From: Bacteroidales bacterium
GTDB taxonomy: Bacteria > Bacteroidota > Bacteroidia > Bacteroidales > 4484-276
Length of the DNA: 6,172 nucleotides
NCBI GenBank assembly: GCA_018400545.1
Contig: JAGYLT010000144.1
Coordinates: 1 to 6,172 of the forward strand
Direction: 5' to 3'
Made by a program: the position numbers and the translations under genes
The notes under the pieces: model-generated
The model's input: the letters and a program-made list of their open reading frames with translations, nothing else
The model's database searches: none
What the model was told of the DNA's origin: nothing
Shown here: positions 5,733 through 6,172 of the stretch, piece after piece
Layout of the letters: each line of letters begins with the position of its first letter
Position numbering within the stretch: position 1 is the first letter of the stretch

Positions 5733-5973
5733 CCCGGTACTGCCTGTCCCGCAAGTGCGGGGGGTTGCGGTATTGTAGCGGATAATGGGAATAGTGGATA
5801 CCCAACCCAGTATGGATTGTGCTTAAGTGTGTATTTTTTATTCGCTCAACCCGTACCGGGTTGCATCAATCATGCAAACCGTTTGTAGCTACAATACCGA
5901 AACCCTTACAGGGTTTTTAATTGATATAATTAACCTGACGGCTATGCGAAATGGCGGGACAGGCTGTACTGGG
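5733..5973. repeat. Nested double inverted-repeat element (241 bp)
   Basis: Outer arms: the 20 bases 5733-5752 and 5954-5973 are inverted copies matching at 18 positions, with the core GCCTGTCCCGC / GCGGGACAGGC perfect. Inner arms: 5761-5779 and 5888-5906 match at 17 of 19, with one mismatch and one G-U; the core CGGTATTGTAGC / GCTACAATACCG is perfect. The apical 108 bases hold further hairpins, notably CAACCCG-TAC-CGGGTTG (5847-5863) and TTGCAT-CAATC-ATGCAA (5861-5877), which overlap. It could be a structured RNA or a non-autonomous mobile element. No target duplication or coding gene was seen. Confidence 0.7.
5900..5918 (+). terminator. Terminator-like hairpin inside the nested element
   Basis: AAACCCT (5900-5906) pairs with AGGGTTT (5910-5916) around a TAC loop, followed by only two more T before A-rich sequence. 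The stem is perfect but the T-tract is short (five T in all, three of them in the stem), so termination would be weak. Its 5' half is also the right arm of the inner inverted repeat, so the two pairings exclude each other. Confidence 0.35.
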
Positions 5974-5994
5974 ATTTTTCGATCGCTACCTGAC

Positions 5995-6023
5995 TTCATC
6001 AAAAACATCAATGTTTTTATGAA
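5995..6023. repeat. AT-rich hairpin upstream of lgt
   Basis: TTCAT (5995-5999) and AAAAACAT (6001-6008) pair with ATGTTTTT (6011-6018) and ATGAA (6019-6023), a 13-bp stem with one bulged C and a two-base nominal loop. With A- and T-runs on opposite sides it could act as a weak bidirectional terminator separating the element from lgt. Confidence 0.55.
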
Positions 6024-6039
6024 CTATCTTTTATCACTG

Positions 6040-6058
6040 TACACGATTAACGAATAAC
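6040..6058 (+). repeat. CACGATTAAC repeat upstream of lgt
   Basis: TACACGATTAACGAATAAC matches the motif found upstream of yceD and, inverted, upstream of dprA. It ends about 55 bp before the lgt start codon and points toward it. Confidence 0.5.
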
Positions 6059-6089
6059 AAATCAACCAATAACTTCCATCCCAAAACCC

Positions 6090-6097
6090 TATCTTTG
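6090..6097 (+). promoter_or_regulatory. -7 element of the lgt promoter
   Basis: TATCTTTG is an exact TAnnTTTG match, followed by CC. It would start transcription near 6104 and leave a leader of about 10 nt before the ATG. No clear TTTG lies at the -33 position. Confidence 0.55.
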
Positions 6098-6113
6098 CCA
6101 AAATTATTTGCGC

Positions 6114-6172
6114 ATGCTGCTACAATATATCCAATGGAATGTTAGCCCGGAAGTACTGCCGGGAATTTTGCC
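6114..6172 (+). CDS. lgt: Prolipoprotein diacylglyceryl transferase (Lgt), first 19 codons; 3' truncated by the window
   Basis: The frame opens with ATG at 6114 and reads MLLQYIQWNVSPEVLPGIL, open to the window end. The opening IQWNVSPE closely resembles the start of Bacteroidota Lgt proteins, which begin with this periplasm-facing segment before the first membrane helix. Lgt transfers diacylglycerol from phosphatidylglycerol to the lipobox cysteine of prolipoproteins in the inner membrane, the first step of lipoprotein maturation. A TAnnTTTG element lies 16 bp before the start codon. Only the N-terminus is visible, and none of the catalytic residues are in view, so the call rests on this short segment. 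An upstream in-frame TTG at 6108 is a less likely start. Confidence 0.72.
   Translation, partial: MLLQYIQWNVSPEVLPGIL

Larger units (their letters stand above)
5492..6113. other. 622-bp structured intergenic region between divergent dprA and lgt
   Basis: No convincing protein-coding gene is present; the open frames found here are short, lack family features and run through inverted repeats. The region holds the dprA and lgt promoters at its edges, two outward-pointing CACGATTAAC motifs, and in the middle a nested inverted-repeat element plus several separate hairpins, listed individually. It is the longest non-coding stretch in the window. Confidence 0.8.

Noticed and set aside
5827..6057. 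A 76-codon open frame on the + strand in the dprA-lgt gap
   Set aside because: It runs through the hairpins and the right arms of the nested inverted repeat, has no recognisable family features, and no promoter or ribosome site was seen. It is most likely a chance frame.

Overview
The window comes from a Bacteroidota chromosome, most likely class Bacteroidia. Three things point there. The first gene ends in a type IX secretion sorting domain, which is confined to this phylum. The promoters that can be read have the phylum's TTTG / TAnnTTTG form. Protein L32 has the Bacteroidota-type N-terminus ([21 protein letters not shown]). The genus cannot be fixed from this sequence.

Left part (1-3367, + strand). 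The 3' end of a secreted-protein gene (1-342) is followed by a short AT-rich spacer holding a good promoter (503-534). That promoter drives a compact four-gene operon: yceD/DUF177 (561-1079), rpmF (1110-1301), plsX (1344-2294) and fabH (2310-3317). Gaps are 30, 42 and 15 bp, and a strong intrinsic terminator (3339-3367) closes it. The operon joins ribosome assembly (YceD, L32) to the start of lipid synthesis: PlsX makes acyl-phosphate for phospholipids and FabH starts fatty-acid chains. This gene order is widely conserved in bacteria.

Middle part (3368-4396). A 149-bp MITE-like inverted-repeat element (3382-3530) sits just after the terminator. A small GNAT acetyltransferase gene of the YjcF/ElaA type follows (3639-4064). 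Between it and the convergent dprA lies a tandem array of three ~80-bp units (4112-4383). Each unit is bounded by inverted GTCACCCCGTGA ends, and the units are joined by near-identical 15-16 bp linkers.

Right part (4397-6172). dprA (complement 4397-5491) encodes the complete DNA-processing protein that loads RecA on incoming single strands. It is divergent from the first 19 codons of lgt (from 6114), prolipoprotein diacylglyceryl transferase. The 622-bp gap between them has no convincing gene but is rich in structure. It holds a nested pair of long inverted repeats (outer 5733-5752 / 5954-5973, inner 5761-5779 / 5888-5906), several perfect hairpins, and two copies of a CACGATTAAC motif that also occurs upstream of the yceD operon.

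The coding genes are ordinary housekeeping genes. The most unusual material is non-coding: the three-unit array, the nested inverted-repeat element, and the MITE-like element. Their functions are not known from the sequence.
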